NCBI RefSeq assembly: GCF_039729195.1
Contig: NZ_CP155796.1
Coordinates: forward strand, 4,092,001 to 4,156,000
Direction: 5' to 3'
DNA: 64,000 bases
Origin: Mycobacterium sp. DL
GTDB taxonomy: Bacteria; Actinomycetota; Actinomycetes; Mycobacteriales; Mycobacteriaceae
In this document: in pieces, positions 29,774 through 38,631 of the stretch
Numbering within the stretch: position 1 is the stretch's first letter
How the letters are laid out: the number at the start of each line of letters is the position of its first letter
Made by a program: the position numbers and the translations under genes
Notes under the pieces: model-generated
The model's input: only the letters and a program-made list of their open reading frames with translations
What the model was told of the DNA's origin: nothing
Databases searched by the model: none

Positions 29774-31141
29774 TCAGGGCTTCGGGATCAGGGTGAACGC
29801 CTGGGTGACGATCGACATCAGCCACGCGGCCGCGGTCTGGCTGCGGTACTCCGGCCAGTTCGCCTGCAGGCTCACCACCCAGGGCTGTCCGGCGCGGTCG
29901 ACGGCGTACCAGCTGAAGGTCAGATCGCCGGGCAGGTTGCCCGCCTTGGCTCCGACGTAGGGCCACTCCTGCTGGTCGAGGTCGATTCCGCGGACCGCCG
30001 ACAGGATGTCTCTGACCGGCGCGGCCTCGCCCACCGCCGCCGTCTGGAGCGCGGCGTGCAGGCGGCAGATGTCGGCGGCGCTGCCGTACCACTCGGCGCC
30101 GATGCCCGATGCCGGCGTGTGGGTGCGGTGCGGATCCGGTTCGTAGGGGCGGGAGTTCGTCTGCTGGAGCAGTTGCGCGCGGCCCTGCGGCGACGCCTGC
30201 TTCCACTGCTCGCGAAGGTCGGGTTCACCCCAGCCGACCGAGAACAGTTCGTGCATGGTCGGGAACGGCGTCATGCTCGCGGGGTCGTGGTGGCCGGCGG
30301 CAACCAGCGCGCGCTCGATGGCGCCGGGTCCCAGCCGGGCGATCAGCAGATCCGTCGCCATGTTGTCGCTCGCCGAGATCATCTGCTGCGCGGCGTCGCG
30401 GACAGTGACCGTGGAGCCGGGGGGCAGGTCGTCGAGTTCCGGTGAGCCGACTGCCTTGGCTTCCTCGGTGATCGTCAGCGGGTCGGACCACTGCACCGTG
30501 CCCGCTTTCACCGCATCGGCGACGGCGAGCAGCACATACAGTTTGAAGATCGACGCCAGAGGCAGCGACAGGTCGGTGTTGGTGCCGGCCACCTTGGTGC
30601 ACCGGCCGTCGGTCACCTTCGCGATCTGATACGAGTACCGCGCGCCGGACCTGGTCAGCTCGGCGTCGATGTCGCTCCAGTCATCGATCACCGGCGGCAC
30701 GAGTGACACCTGGAAGCGATCGACCATCCCGGTGGTGTCATCGGTGTGCAGCTCGATGGTCTGGGGCACGTCGTAGGAGGTGAGCACGTCCAACGTGGCG
30801 TGCCCGGCCCCGATGTCGACGTTGGTGACGGTGAACGGCCGATCCCACCACATCCGGTCCAGCGTGACGCCGACATGTTCGACGGCCTGCGGAGCGGCCA
30901 GCGTGCGCACGCCGTTCTCGCCGATCGGCCAGTCGCTGTTGAGCATGTCCATGGTCTGCTTGGCGCGCAGACCCTGAGGTGTGTTGATCTGGATGGGCAC
31001 GCCGTGGGCGGCGTCGGTGGGCGCAGGTCGCGACGTGGCACATCCGCAGGCCAGGGCTGCGACGAGGACGAGCGCGACCGTCAGCGTGGTCGCTCGGTGC
31101 CGAGCCCGGTCTGCCTCACGCCGAGGCGTCGGTCCCCGCAA
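29774..31141 (-). CDS. lpqF: Class A beta-lactamase-fold lipoprotein, LpqF-like
   Basis: Predicted lipoprotein of about 455 residues. A hydrophobic N-terminal stretch ends in the lipobox LACGC. The C-terminal half is a serine beta-lactamase-related domain with SxxK in LPLASIFKLYVL, SDN in ISASDNMATDLL, and a KTG-like Lys-Ala-Gly in VGAKAGNLPG; the altered third motif makes true lactamase activity doubtful. An N-terminal LppW-type domain precedes it. The start is uncertain: the frame has no ATG or GTG before the signal peptide, and TTG 31141 is the best fit, overlapping mhuD by 26 bp. The lpqF-mhuD neighbourhood matches M. tuberculosis Rv3593-Rv3592. Confidence 0.85.
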   Translation of the reverse strand: MRGPTPRREADRARHRATTLTVALVLVAALACGCATSRPAPTDAAHGVPIQINTPQGLRAKQTMDMLNSDWPIGENGVRTLAAPQAVEHVGVTLDRMWWDRPFTVTNVDIGAGHATLDVLTSYDVPQTIELHTDDTTGMVDRFQVSLVPPVIDDWSDIDAELTRSGARYSYQIAKVTDGRCTKVAGTNTDLSLPLASIFKLYVLLAVADAVKAGTVQWSDPLTITEEAKAVGSPELDDLPPGSTVTVRDAAQQMISASDNMATDLLIARLGPGAIERALVAAGHHDPASMTPFPTMHELFSVGWGEPDLREQWKQASPQGRAQLLQQTNSRPYEPDPHRTHTPASGIGAEWYGSAADICRLHAALQTAAVGEAAPVRDILSAVRGIDLDQQEWPYVGAKAGNLPGDLTFSWYAVDRAGQPWVVSLQANWPEYRSQTAAAWLMSIVTQAFTLIPKP

Positions 31142-31445
31142 CGTCGAGTACAACTTCGAACTCCAACAGTGATGCGCCAGTGGCGACCGGATTTGCGCGC
31201 TGACCGGCATGGGCTTCGGCGGCGGGCCCGGCCGCCCATGCCTGGAACGCTTCGTCGGATTCCCACTGAGTGACCACGAAGTAGCGGTTTTCGCCTTTGA
31301 CCGGCCGCAACAATTGGAAGCCGAGGAAGCCGGGCTGGTTGTCGACGGCGTGTGCGCGGTGGGCGAACCGCTTTTCCAGTTCCGGACCGGCGTCGGGCGG
31401 AACCTCGATCGCATTGATCTTCACGACGGGATTTTGGCTAGGCAC
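31116..31445 (-). CDS. mhuD: Haem-degrading monooxygenase MhuD
   Basis: Antibiotic-biosynthesis-monooxygenase fold enzyme that opens haem to mycobilin and releases iron. The 109-residue protein matches remembered M. tuberculosis MhuD along its length: VVKINAIEV with the haem-side Asn, ELEKRFAHRAHAVDNQPGF, FVVTQWESDEAFQAW with the key Trp, the haem-ligand His in AEAHAGQRANPV, and SLLEFEVVLDV. The start is GTG 31445. Divergent from an alpha/beta hydrolase with only 39 bp between. Confidence 0.95.
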   Translation of the reverse strand: MPSQNPVVKINAIEVPPDAGPELEKRFAHRAHAVDNQPGFLGFQLLRPVKGENRYFVVTQWESDEAFQAWAAGPAAEAHAGQRANPVATGASLLEFEVVLDVAGTDASA

Positions 31446-31484
31446 GGTGATCAGGCTACCGCCTGCTCTGGGCATGATGAGGCC

Positions 31485-32264
31485 ATGGATTCCGATCCCG
31501 GCGTTCTGCTGACCGGTCACGGCGGGTCCGGCCCGCCGCTGGTGCTGGTGCACGGGCTGATGGGCCGGGGCAGCACCTGGTCGCGTCAGCTGCCGTGGTT
31601 GGCCCGGTGGGGCGAGGTCTTCACCTACGACGCGCCGTGGCACCGCGGCCGAGGGGTGGACGACGGATTTCCCATCTCGACCGAGCGTTTCGTCGCTGAT
31701 CTCGGCGACGCGGTCGAGGCGCTCGGCAGGCCCGCCATCCTGGTCGGGCATTCGATGGGGGCGCTGCACTCCTGGTGTCTGGCTGCGCGGTGTCCGGAGA
31801 TGGTCGCCGCCGTCGTCGTCGAGGACATGGCTCCCGACTTCCGGGGACGGACCACCGGGCCGTGGGAACCGTGGGTGCATGCGTTACCCGTGGAGTTCAG
31901 CACCGCGCAGCAGGTGTACGACGAATTCGGTCCGGTGGCAGGCCAGTATTTCCTCGAGGCCTTCGACCGCACCGCCACGGGTTGGCGCCTGCACGGCGAC
32001 CCGGCCCGCTGGATCGAGATCGCCGCTGAGTGGGGGACTCGCGACTACTGGAGCCAGTGGCAGTCGGTGTCGGTGCCCACCCTGTTGCTGGAGGCCGGGA
32101 ACTCGGTCACTCCGCCGGGACAGATGCAGTCCATGGCCGACACCGGGTCCGCGACGACCTATCTGCAGGTGCCCGGCGCCGGGCACCTGATCCACGACGA
32201 CGCGCCGGGGAAATATCGGGGGGCGGTCGAGACGTTTCTATCGACGGTCACCCGCGGCGCCTGA
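31485..32264 (+). CDS. Alpha/beta hydrolase (Rv3591c-like)
   Basis: Cytosolic hydrolase of 259 residues. It has the oxyanion motif VLVHGLMGRGSTW, the nucleophile elbow LVGHSMGALHSW with serine, and a C-terminal PGAGHLIHDDAP carrying the catalytic histidine. The substrate is unknown. The pairing with mhuD is conserved in M. tuberculosis. Its 3' end overlaps by 27 bp a small convergent gene at 32238. Confidence 0.88.
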   Translation: MDSDPGVLLTGHGGSGPPLVLVHGLMGRGSTWSRQLPWLARWGEVFTYDAPWHRGRGVDDGFPISTERFVADLGDAVEALGRPAILVGHSMGALHSWCLAARCPEMVAAVVVEDMAPDFRGRTTGPWEPWVHALPVEFSTAQQVYDEFGPVAGQYFLEAFDRTATGWRLHGDPARWIEIAAEWGTRDYWSQWQSVSVPTLLLEAGNSVTPPGQMQSMADTGSATTYLQVPGAGHLIHDDAPGKYRGAVETFLSTVTRGA

Positions 32265-32489
32265 GCTCGGCCACGACGGCTGCTGCTCGAAGCGAGTGCG
32301 GATGGCGTCCGGGTCGGGTTGGGCACGGTAGTAGCCACGATCCTCGAACAGCGGGCCGCTCATCGGGGCGGAGATCCGGAACTGGTCGAGGTGCAGTCGG
32401 AGCGAGCCCGAGCTGTGAGCCGTCCGGGCGAGCAGCGCCGCGAGAGCGAATGGCGAGAGAAGGATCAAGGCGATCAATGCGGTACTCAT
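32238..32489 (-). CDS. Small conserved membrane-anchored protein, function unknown
   Basis: 83-residue protein with one N-terminal hydrophobic helix (about residues 3-22, TALIALILLSPFALAALLA) followed by a polar domain (LRLHLDQFRISAPMSGPLFEDR). Support comes from a sensible ATG at 32489, membrane-anchor-like design, and my recollection of similar small proteins in mycobacteria. It converges on and overlaps the hydrolase gene by 27 bp and is divergent from the GlxA-type regulator. No function can be given. Confidence 0.6.
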   Translation of the reverse strand: MSTALIALILLSPFALAALLARTAHSSGSLRLHLDQFRISAPMSGPLFEDRGYYRAQPDPDAIRTRFEQQPSWPSSGAAGDRR

Positions 32490-32518
32490 GGCAGTAATAG
32501 TGCGGTCAGATAACATCA

Positions 32519-32532
32519 TGCCAACAGTGGCA
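32519..32532. promoter_or_regulatory. TGCCA-N4-TGGCA palindrome, candidate operator of the GlxA-type regulator
   Basis: A perfect 5-4-5 inverted repeat lies in the 72-bp divergent region, 30 bp upstream of both flanking starts. TGCCA/TGGCA half sites are typical of AraC-family GlxA/AdpA-like proteins. Auto-regulation is inference. Confidence 0.5.
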
Positions 32533-32561
32533 GAAGCGACACTCTTCGATAAGATGCTGCC

Positions 32562-33545
32562 ATGTCACTGAAGAGTGTGTCCGCGCTGGTGCTCGACGGG
32601 CTTGCGGTTTTCGAGTTCGGCGTCATCTGCGAGGTATTCGGCATAGATCGGTCCGCCGACGGGGTCCCCAACTTCGAATTCAAGGTCTGTGGACCCGAAC
32701 CGGGCAAACCGTTGCGGACGTCGGTCGGGGCGACGATCATCCCCGATCACGGACTCGACGACCTGATCGGCGCCGATCTGGTCGCCATCCCCGCCATCGG
32801 TGGCGGCAGCTACTCCGAGGAGGCCCTCGAGGCCATCCGTCGGGCCGCCGCGTCCGGGTCGATCATCCTCACGGTGTGCTCGGGCGCGTTCGTCGCAGGC
32901 GCCGCCGGCCTACTCGATGGACGCCCCTGCACCACCCATTGGATGCACGCCGATGCACTCGCAGCGATGTATCCGACGGCGAAGGTGGACCGCAACGTGT
33001 TGTTCGTCGACGACGGGAACCTGATCACCAGCGCGGGCACGGCAGCGGGAATCGACGCGTGTCTGCACCTGGTCCGTCGCGAACTGGGCAGCGAGGTGAC
33101 CAACAAGATCGCCCGAAGGATGGTGGTTCCGCCGCAACGCGACGGCGGTCAGCGCCAGTACATCGAGCAGCCGATCCCGTTGCGGTGTTCGGAGAGGTTC
33201 GCGCCCCACCTCGACTGGATCCTGACCAACCTGGAGAAGCCGCACACGGTGGCCACGCTGTCCCGGCGTGCGCACATGTCGGCGCGGACGTTTGCGCGCC
33301 GCTTCGTCGAGGAGACGGGACGGACACCGATGCAGTGGGTGACCGACCAGCGGGTGCTGTTCGCCCGTCGGTTGCTCGAGGAGACGACGCTGGACGTCGA
33401 CCGGATCGCCGAACAGTCAGGGTTCGGCACCGCGACGCTGCTGCGTCACCACTTCCGCCGGGTCATCGGCGTCACGCCGTCGGACTACCGGCGACGGTTC
33501 AACTCCGTCGGGGTCGACATGGCAGATGCCGTCGCGACTGCCTGA
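32562..33545 (+). CDS. GlxA-family transcriptional regulator (DJ-1/PfpI plus AraC HTH)
   Basis: 327-residue regulator. The N-terminal DJ-1/PfpI domain (about 1-190) has the nucleophile-elbow-like cysteine in ILTVCSGAFVAG and the GLLDGRPCTTHW motif. The C-terminal AraC/XylS DNA-binding domain (about 215-315) holds two helix-turn-helices (VATLSRRAHMSARTFARRF and VDRIAEQSGFGTATLLRHHFRR). Such proteins usually sense a small metabolite; the ligand is unknown here. A matching palindrome lies upstream at 32519. Confidence 0.9.
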   Translation: MSLKSVSALVLDGLAVFEFGVICEVFGIDRSADGVPNFEFKVCGPEPGKPLRTSVGATIIPDHGLDDLIGADLVAIPAIGGGSYSEEALEAIRRAAASGSIILTVCSGAFVAGAAGLLDGRPCTTHWMHADALAAMYPTAKVDRNVLFVDDGNLITSAGTAAGIDACLHLVRRELGSEVTNKIARRMVVPPQRDGGQRQYIEQPIPLRCSERFAPHLDWILTNLEKPHTVATLSRRAHMSARTFARRFVEETGRTPMQWVTDQRVLFARRLLEETTLDVDRIAEQSGFGTATLLRHHFRRVIGVTPSDYRRRFNSVGVDMADAVATA

Positions 33546-33547
33546 CA

Positions 33548-33566
33548 CATGTTGGAGCGCAACATG
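33548..33566. repeat. Inverted repeat CATGTTG-N5-CAACATG
   Basis: A perfect 7-bp inverted repeat with a 5-bp loop (GAGCG) starts 2 bp after the regulator stop codon. It lacks a T-run. It could act as a terminator hairpin between convergent genes or as a protein-binding site. A further 12-bp palindrome CACCCGCGGGTG lies at 33608-33619. Confidence 0.6.
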
Positions 33567-33644
33567 ATCGGCGCGCTGCCCACGTCTCGGTGACCCGGAG
33601 CCGCTAACACCCGCGGGTGCTGTCCACAATGACCGTCATGACCG

Positions 33645-34544
33645 TCAGTCGGCCTCGCCGGCCAGCGCGAACCGGCCGTCTGCGGTCTGCTCCACCAACC
33701 CGTCGACGAGCAGTGAATCGAGCGCGCGGTCCCGCTGGGCGGTGTCGGTGGTCCACGCCAGATCGAGCTCGGCGCGGCTGACGGGAAAAGTATTGCCGCG
33801 CAACACATCGAGCAGCCGACCACGCACCTGACGATCGGTGCCGGCATACCGTTGCGTCCGGCGGGGGGTGCCGGTTCCCGCCGGGAACCCCAGCGATCGC
33901 CACGTGCAGTGACTCAGCGGGCACACTCCGCACCGCGGTGCGCGGGCCGTGCACACCGTCGCACCGAGTTCCATCACGGCGACCGAGAACTGCGGTGCGG
34001 TGTCGTCATCGGGGAGCAGCCTGGCGACGTCGTCTAGGTCGCGGGGCGACGGCGAGCCCGCATCCTCGCGGCCGTGCACCGCCCGGGCGATCACCCGCCG
34101 GACGTTCGTGTCGACGACCGGGACCCGTTGCCCGTAAGCGAAACACGCGACGGCGCGGGCTGTGTAGGTTCCCACGCCGGGCAGGGAGAGCAGGGTGTCG
34201 ACGTCGTCGGGAACCACATCCGCGTGCTCGACGGCGATCATCGTCGCGCATTCGTGCAACCGTTTGGCCCGCCGCGGATAGCCGAGCTTCCCCCATGCCC
34301 GCAGGACGTCGGCCGCGCTCGCGGCCGCAGTCGCCGACGGGGTGGGCCAGCGGGCGATCCAGTCCAGCCAGATCGGTTCCACCCGTGCCACCGGGGTCTG
34401 CTGCAGCATGAACTCACTGACCAGGATCTGCCACGCGGAGACCCCGGGACGCCGCCACGGCAGATCCCGCTGGGCATGGGCGTACCAGCCGAGCAGTTCA
34501 CCCGAATCGATCATCGAGGCCCGCTCGGGCAGAATGACGGCCAT
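33645..34544 (-). CDS. mutY: A/G-specific adenine DNA glycosylase
   Basis: Removes adenine mispaired with 8-oxoguanine. The 299-residue protein has DLPWRRPGVSAWQILVSEFMLQQTPV, the helix-hairpin-helix LPGVGTYTARAV, the catalytic aspartate in VVDTNVRRV, and the iron-sulfur loop cysteines (C-x6-C-x2-C-x5-C in CTARAPRCGVCPLSHC). ATG 34544 gives an N-terminus (MAVILPER) like that of the M. tuberculosis protein; ATG 34514 is the alternative and has a weak GAG-type ribosome site. With ATG 34544 its start codon overlaps that of divergent canB. Confidence 0.93.
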   Translation of the reverse strand: MAVILPERASMIDSGELLGWYAHAQRDLPWRRPGVSAWQILVSEFMLQQTPVARVEPIWLDWIARWPTPSATAAASAADVLRAWGKLGYPRRAKRLHECATMIAVEHADVVPDDVDTLLSLPGVGTYTARAVACFAYGQRVPVVDTNVRRVIARAVHGREDAGSPSPRDLDDVARLLPDDDTAPQFSVAVMELGATVCTARAPRCGVCPLSHCTWRSLGFPAGTGTPRRTQRYAGTDRQVRGRLLDVLRGNTFPVSRAELDLAWTTDTAQRDRALDSLLVDGLVEQTADGRFALAGEAD

Positions 34545-35163
34545 GCCCAACACAAGCCCGTTGACCGCTTGGAAAGCACTCAGAGAGGGTAACGAGCGGT
34601 TCGTCGCCGGTAAGGCCGAGCATCCCAGCCAGAGCATCGAGCACCGGGCGAGCCTGGCAGCGGCCCAGAAACCCACCGCCGTGGTCTTCGGATGCGCCGA
34701 CAGCCGGGTGGCCGCCGAGATCATCTTCGACCAGGGCCTCGGCGACATGTTCGTGGTGCGCACCGCCGGGCACGTGGTCGACAGTTCGGTGCTCGGCTCC
34801 ATCGAGTACGCCGTCACCGTCCTGAAGGTCCCGCTGATCGCGGTCCTGGGCCACGACAGCTGCGGCGCCGTCGGCGCGACCCTGGCTGCCCTCGACAGCG
34901 GTGAGGTGCCTGGCGGTTATGTCCGCGACGTGGTGGAGCGGGTCATCCCCTCGATCCTGTCGGGCCGTCGCGACGGCCTCAACCGCATCGACGAATTCGA
35001 GGCCAGGCACGTGACCGAGACCGGCAAACAGCTGCTGAGCAGGTCGACGGCGATCGCCGAGGCGGTGCGCTCGGGGGACCTGGCCATCGTCGGCCTGACC
35101 TACCACCTGGCCGACGGACAGGTGGTGCTGCGCGACCATATCGGTGAGATCGGCGAAGGCTGA
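34543..35163 (+). CDS. canB: Beta-carbonic anhydrase
   Basis: Zinc enzyme interconverting CO2 and bicarbonate. The 206-residue protein carries the four key residues: Cys51 and Asp53 in GCADSRVAAE, and His104 and Cys107 in LGHDSCGAV. It closely follows M. tuberculosis CanB (Rv3588c), from MPNT through the VLRDHIGEIGE end. Head-to-head with mutY, both starts using the same CATG. Confidence 0.95.
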   Translation: MPNTSPLTAWKALREGNERFVAGKAEHPSQSIEHRASLAAAQKPTAVVFGCADSRVAAEIIFDQGLGDMFVVRTAGHVVDSSVLGSIEYAVTVLKVPLIAVLGHDSCGAVGATLAALDSGEVPGGYVRDVVERVIPSILSGRRDGLNRIDEFEARHVTETGKQLLSRSTAIAEAVRSGDLAIVGLTYHLADGQVVLRDHIGEIGEG

Positions 35164-35222
35164 GGCGCGACACGCCGGGCAACCTCGAACGACCCGGCGT
35201 GACCTGGCCTTACCGTGAACAT

Positions 35223-35996
35223 GTGCTGGATCTAGAACCGCAGGGCCCGCTGCCCACCCAGATCTACTGGCGACGCAGGGCGCTGGCGCTCGGCCTCGGT
35301 GTGCTCGTCATCGGGGTGATCGCCGCGATCGTCGCAGTTGTCGTGATGAACAGCACCAGCTCCGAGCAGCCGACCGCGAACGAGTCGTCCGCCCAGGAAG
35401 CAGCCGCGCCCACGCCGCTGCCGGGGGAGAACCCCGAGGTCAAATCGCCTGTCCAGCCGCCGGCCCAGGATGCTCCGCCGCCGACTCCGACGCCGACCGC
35501 TGCCGTCGTGCCGCCCCCGATCCTGCAGGAGGGGGACGACTGCCCGGACTCCACGCTGGCGGTCAAGGGCATCACCAACGTGCCGCAGTACGTCGTCGGC
35601 GATCAGCCGAAGTTCACGATGGTCGTCACCAACATCGGCCTGGTCGCCTGCCAGCGCGACGTCGGCGCGGCCGTCCTCGCCGCGTATGTGTACTCACTGG
35701 ACAACCAGCGGCTGTGGTCGAACCTGGACTGCGCGCCGTCCAACGAGACGTTGATCAAGACCTTCCAGCCCGGTGAGCAGGTCACGACTGAGGTGACCTG
35801 GACCGGGATGAGCTCGGCTCCCAACTGTCCGCTGCCGCGCCAGCCCATCGGGGCGGGCACCTACAACCTGGTAGTCCAGCTGGGCAACCTGCGCTCTGCG
35901 ACGGTGCCGTTCACCCTCGCGGATTCGGCTCTCCAGCCGGGTCAGGTACCGGTCGAGGGGGCCCCGCACCTGGGAACTCCCGGTCCGGTCGGCTGA
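35223..35996 (+). CDS. Membrane-anchored protein with Pro-rich linker (Rv3587c-like)
   Basis: 257-residue protein: short cytosolic N-terminus (LEPQGPLPTQIYWRRR), one transmembrane helix (about 19-42), a Pro/Thr-rich linker (45-100), and an extracytoplasmic beta-rich domain starting at EGDDCPDSTLAVKGITN with several cysteines. The extracellular part is strongly like M. tuberculosis Rv3587c, whose function is not established. GTG 35223 is chosen because family members start M/V-L-x-L-E-P-Q-G. Convergent with disA, 9 bp apart. Confidence 0.85.
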   Translation: MLDLEPQGPLPTQIYWRRRALALGLGVLVIGVIAAIVAVVVMNSTSSEQPTANESSAQEAAAPTPLPGENPEVKSPVQPPAQDAPPPTPTPTAAVVPPPILQEGDDCPDSTLAVKGITNVPQYVVGDQPKFTMVVTNIGLVACQRDVGAAVLAAYVYSLDNQRLWSNLDCAPSNETLIKTFQPGEQVTTEVTWTGMSSAPNCPLPRQPIGAGTYNLVVQLGNLRSATVPFTLADSALQPGQVPVEGAPHLGTPGPVG

Positions 35997-36005
35997 CCGG
36001 AAGCC

Positions 36006-37124
36006 CTACGCCAGCCGGTCGGCGATCGTGGACTCGGCGAGCTGAGAGAGACCCTCTCGAATGTGGCGCGCCCACATCGAGCCGATGCCCTCCACCGACT
36101 GCAGATCGCTGGCGCTGGCCGCGAGCAGCCCCTGAAGTGAGCCGAAGGAGCGCACGAGCAGATCCACGTGCGCGAACTGCAGTCTCGGGATGCCCGCCAT
36201 GGCGCGATAACCGCGCGACGCCATCGCCGAATCCTGGGCCTCGGCGGTCGACGGATAACCGAACACCCTTGCCAGCGTGGTGAAGTCGAGCAGCTCCCCG
36301 TCGGACAATCCGTCGAGTTCGTCGAGGGTCGCGCTGACCTGAGCGGCCGTCGGCGGCTCGGGATTGGCGTGGTAGTCACGCACGATCAGCTCGCGGTCGG
36401 TGTCGTTGTCACCGACCAGCTCGTCGAGCTGCAGTTTGAGCTGCCGCCCGTCGGTGCCCAACTCGACGACGTCGGAGTCGAGCTCCAGGCTGATCCGTCG
36501 CACCATCTCCAGGCGCTGGACCACCGTCATCACGTCGCGCAGCGTCACGAAGTCCTCGATCTCGGCGGTCGAGAGTTGCCTGCCGACCTCTTCGAGGCGG
36601 GTCTTGTAGCGCTCCAGGGTGTCGATGGTCTGGTTGGCGCGGGACAGGATCGTCGCCGACTCGGGCACCACGTGGCGCTCGCCGGCCACGTAGACGGTGA
36701 CGATGCTCATCGAGTGGCTGACCGAGATCACCGGATATCCGGTCTGGATCGCCGTGCGCTCCGCGGAGCGGTGCCTGGTTCCGGACTCCTCGGTGGGGAT
36801 GGACGGGTCGGGCACCAGCTGGACGTTGGCCCGCAGGATCCGGCTCCCGTCGCTGGAGAGCACCACCGCACCGTCCATCTTCGACAGCTCGCGCAGCCGG
36901 GTGGGCGCGTAGCGGACGTCCAGCGAGAACCCGCCGTCGCAGATGGTCTCGACGCTGTCGTCGTAACCGATGACTATCAAGGCGCCGGTTCTGCCGCGCA
37001 GGATCCGCTCCAGGCCGTCGCGCAGTGCGGTTCCGGGCGCCAGCCTGGCGATGGTCTCCCGCAGCGTCGGCCGGGCCAGTTGCACCACCGTTCGACCCGT
37101 CCGTCCGGTCGACTTCACGGCCAT
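36006..37124 (-). CDS. disA: Diadenylate cyclase DisA
   Basis: Makes cyclic di-AMP from two ATP and scans DNA. The 372-residue protein has the N-terminal DAC domain with the DGA motif ([16 protein letters not shown]) and the RHRSAERTA motif, a helical linker, and a C-terminal RuvA-like helix-hairpin-helix domain ([20 protein letters not shown]). It lies 41 bp downstream of radA on the same strand; RadA is a known DisA partner in other bacteria and M. smegmatis. Confidence 0.97.
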   Translation of the reverse strand: MAVKSTGRTGRTVVQLARPTLRETIARLAPGTALRDGLERILRGRTGALIVIGYDDSVETICDGGFSLDVRYAPTRLRELSKMDGAVVLSSDGSRILRANVQLVPDPSIPTEESGTRHRSAERTAIQTGYPVISVSHSMSIVTVYVAGERHVVPESATILSRANQTIDTLERYKTRLEEVGRQLSTAEIEDFVTLRDVMTVVQRLEMVRRISLELDSDVVELGTDGRQLKLQLDELVGDNDTDRELIVRDYHANPEPPTAAQVSATLDELDGLSDGELLDFTTLARVFGYPSTAEAQDSAMASRGYRAMAGIPRLQFAHVDLLVRSFGSLQGLLAASASDLQSVEGIGSMWARHIREGLSQLAESTIADRLA

Positions 37125-37165
37125 GTGTTCCCCACGAATCGATCGTCGATCTGCCCCGACATATG

Positions 37166-38554
37166 TCAGTTCGCGCCATTCTGGCTGATCCGGCGCAGAG
37201 CCTGCAACGCCGAGGTGATGTCGTCGGCGGAAACCACCCGCAGCCCGGGCGGCGCGGTGGTCACCCCGGCGGGCACCACCGCGACGGTGAACCCGAGGCG
37301 GGCGGCTTCGGCCAGCCGGCGGTCCATGCCGGTCACCCGCCGCAGGTCCCCGGCCAGCCCGACCTCACCGATCGCCACCGCTGTCGTCGGCATCGCCAGG
37401 TCGGTGAAGGCGGACGCGATCGCCAGCGCCACAGCGAGGTCCGACGACGAGTCGGTCAACCGCATGCCACCCACCGTGGACAGATAGATGTCGTTGGCTC
37501 CGACCGGGAGCCTGGCCCGTTTCTCCAGCACCGCGGTGATCATCGCGGCGCGTGAGGAGTCGATGCCGCTGACCGCGCGTCGTGGGCTACCGCTGGCCGG
37601 TGAGCCGATCAGCGCCTGCACCTCGCCGATCATCGGGCGCTTGCCGTCGAGCGTCACCGTCACGGCGGTGCCCGACACCGCCTTGGGTCGTTGGTCGAGG
37701 AACAGGCCGGAGGGATCGGATACACACTCGATTCCGTTGTCGTGCAACAGAAAACAACCCACCTCGTCGGCGGCGCCGAAGCGGTTCTTGACACCGCGCA
37801 CCATGCGCAGTGCCGAGGAGCGATCACCCTCGAAATGCAGCACGACGTCGACGAGGTGTTCCAGCGAGCGGGGCCCGGCGATGGCACCGTCCTTGGTGAC
37901 GTGTCCGACGAGCAGTATCGCCACGCCTGAGGTCTTCGCCGTCATCGTCAGCGCGGTGGTCACCGCCCGGACCTGGGTGACCCCACCGGTGACGCCGTCG
38001 ACCTCGGCGGTGGACATCGTCTGCACGGAGTCCACGACGACAAGTGAAGGCTGCACGGCCTCGATGTGGCCGAGAGCAGTCTGCAGGTCCGACTCGGCGG
38101 CCAGGTAGACCTCGTCGTGCGAGCAACCGGTGCGCTCGGCCCGCAATCGGATCTGGCCCGCCGACTCCTCCCCGGACAGATACAGCGCCCGCCGACCCGT
38201 CTGCGCCCATCGGTGGGCGACCTCGAGCAGCAGCGTGGACTTGCCGACCCCCGGGTCGCCTGCCAGGAGCGTGACCGATCCGGGCACCAGGCCACCACCG
38301 AGAACGCGGTCCAATTCGCTCACGCCGGTGTGGAAGTGGCGGGTGGCTCCGGGATCGATCGAGCTGATCGGCACCGCGGGCGAGGTGGGTGTGACCGCCC
38401 GCCTGGTCGCCGACGCGGTGCCCGCCGTCAGAGTGACCTCGTCGACGGTGCCCCAGGTGCCACAGTCGGGGCAGCGGCCGACCCACTTCGCGGTGACGTG
38501 GTGGCACTCCGAACAGCGGTACTGCGAACGCGTTTTCGAACTTGCCCGGGTCAC
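37166..38554 (-). CDS. radA: DNA repair protein RadA
   Basis: RecA-like branch-migration ATPase. The 462-residue protein starts with a C4 zinc finger (YRCSECHH...[10 protein letters not shown]), then Walker [10 protein letters not shown], the RadA-specific VKNRFG motif ([13 protein letters not shown]), and a C-terminal Lon-protease-like domain ([12 protein letters not shown]...VALAIASAF). The start is GTG 38554. Operon order radA-disA. Confidence 0.97.
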   Translation of the reverse strand: MTRASSKTRSQYRCSECHHVTAKWVGRCPDCGTWGTVDEVTLTAGTASATRRAVTPTSPAVPISSIDPGATRHFHTGVSELDRVLGGGLVPGSVTLLAGDPGVGKSTLLLEVAHRWAQTGRRALYLSGEESAGQIRLRAERTGCSHDEVYLAAESDLQTALGHIEAVQPSLVVVDSVQTMSTAEVDGVTGGVTQVRAVTTALTMTAKTSGVAILLVGHVTKDGAIAGPRSLEHLVDVVLHFEGDRSSALRMVRGVKNRFGAADEVGCFLLHDNGIECVSDPSGLFLDQRPKAVSGTAVTVTLDGKRPMIGEVQALIGSPASGSPRRAVSGIDSSRAAMITAVLEKRARLPVGANDIYLSTVGGMRLTDSSSDLAVALAIASAFTDLAMPTTAVAIGEVGLAGDLRRVTGMDRRLAEAARLGFTVAVVPAGVTTAPPGLRVVSADDITSALQALRRISQNGAN

Positions 38555-38631
38555 GCGGTGACCGTAACCGCCGGGGCCGACAGAACCTCAGCGATCGGCG
38601 CCGTGTCGGGCGTCGACGCTGCGGGTTGGCC

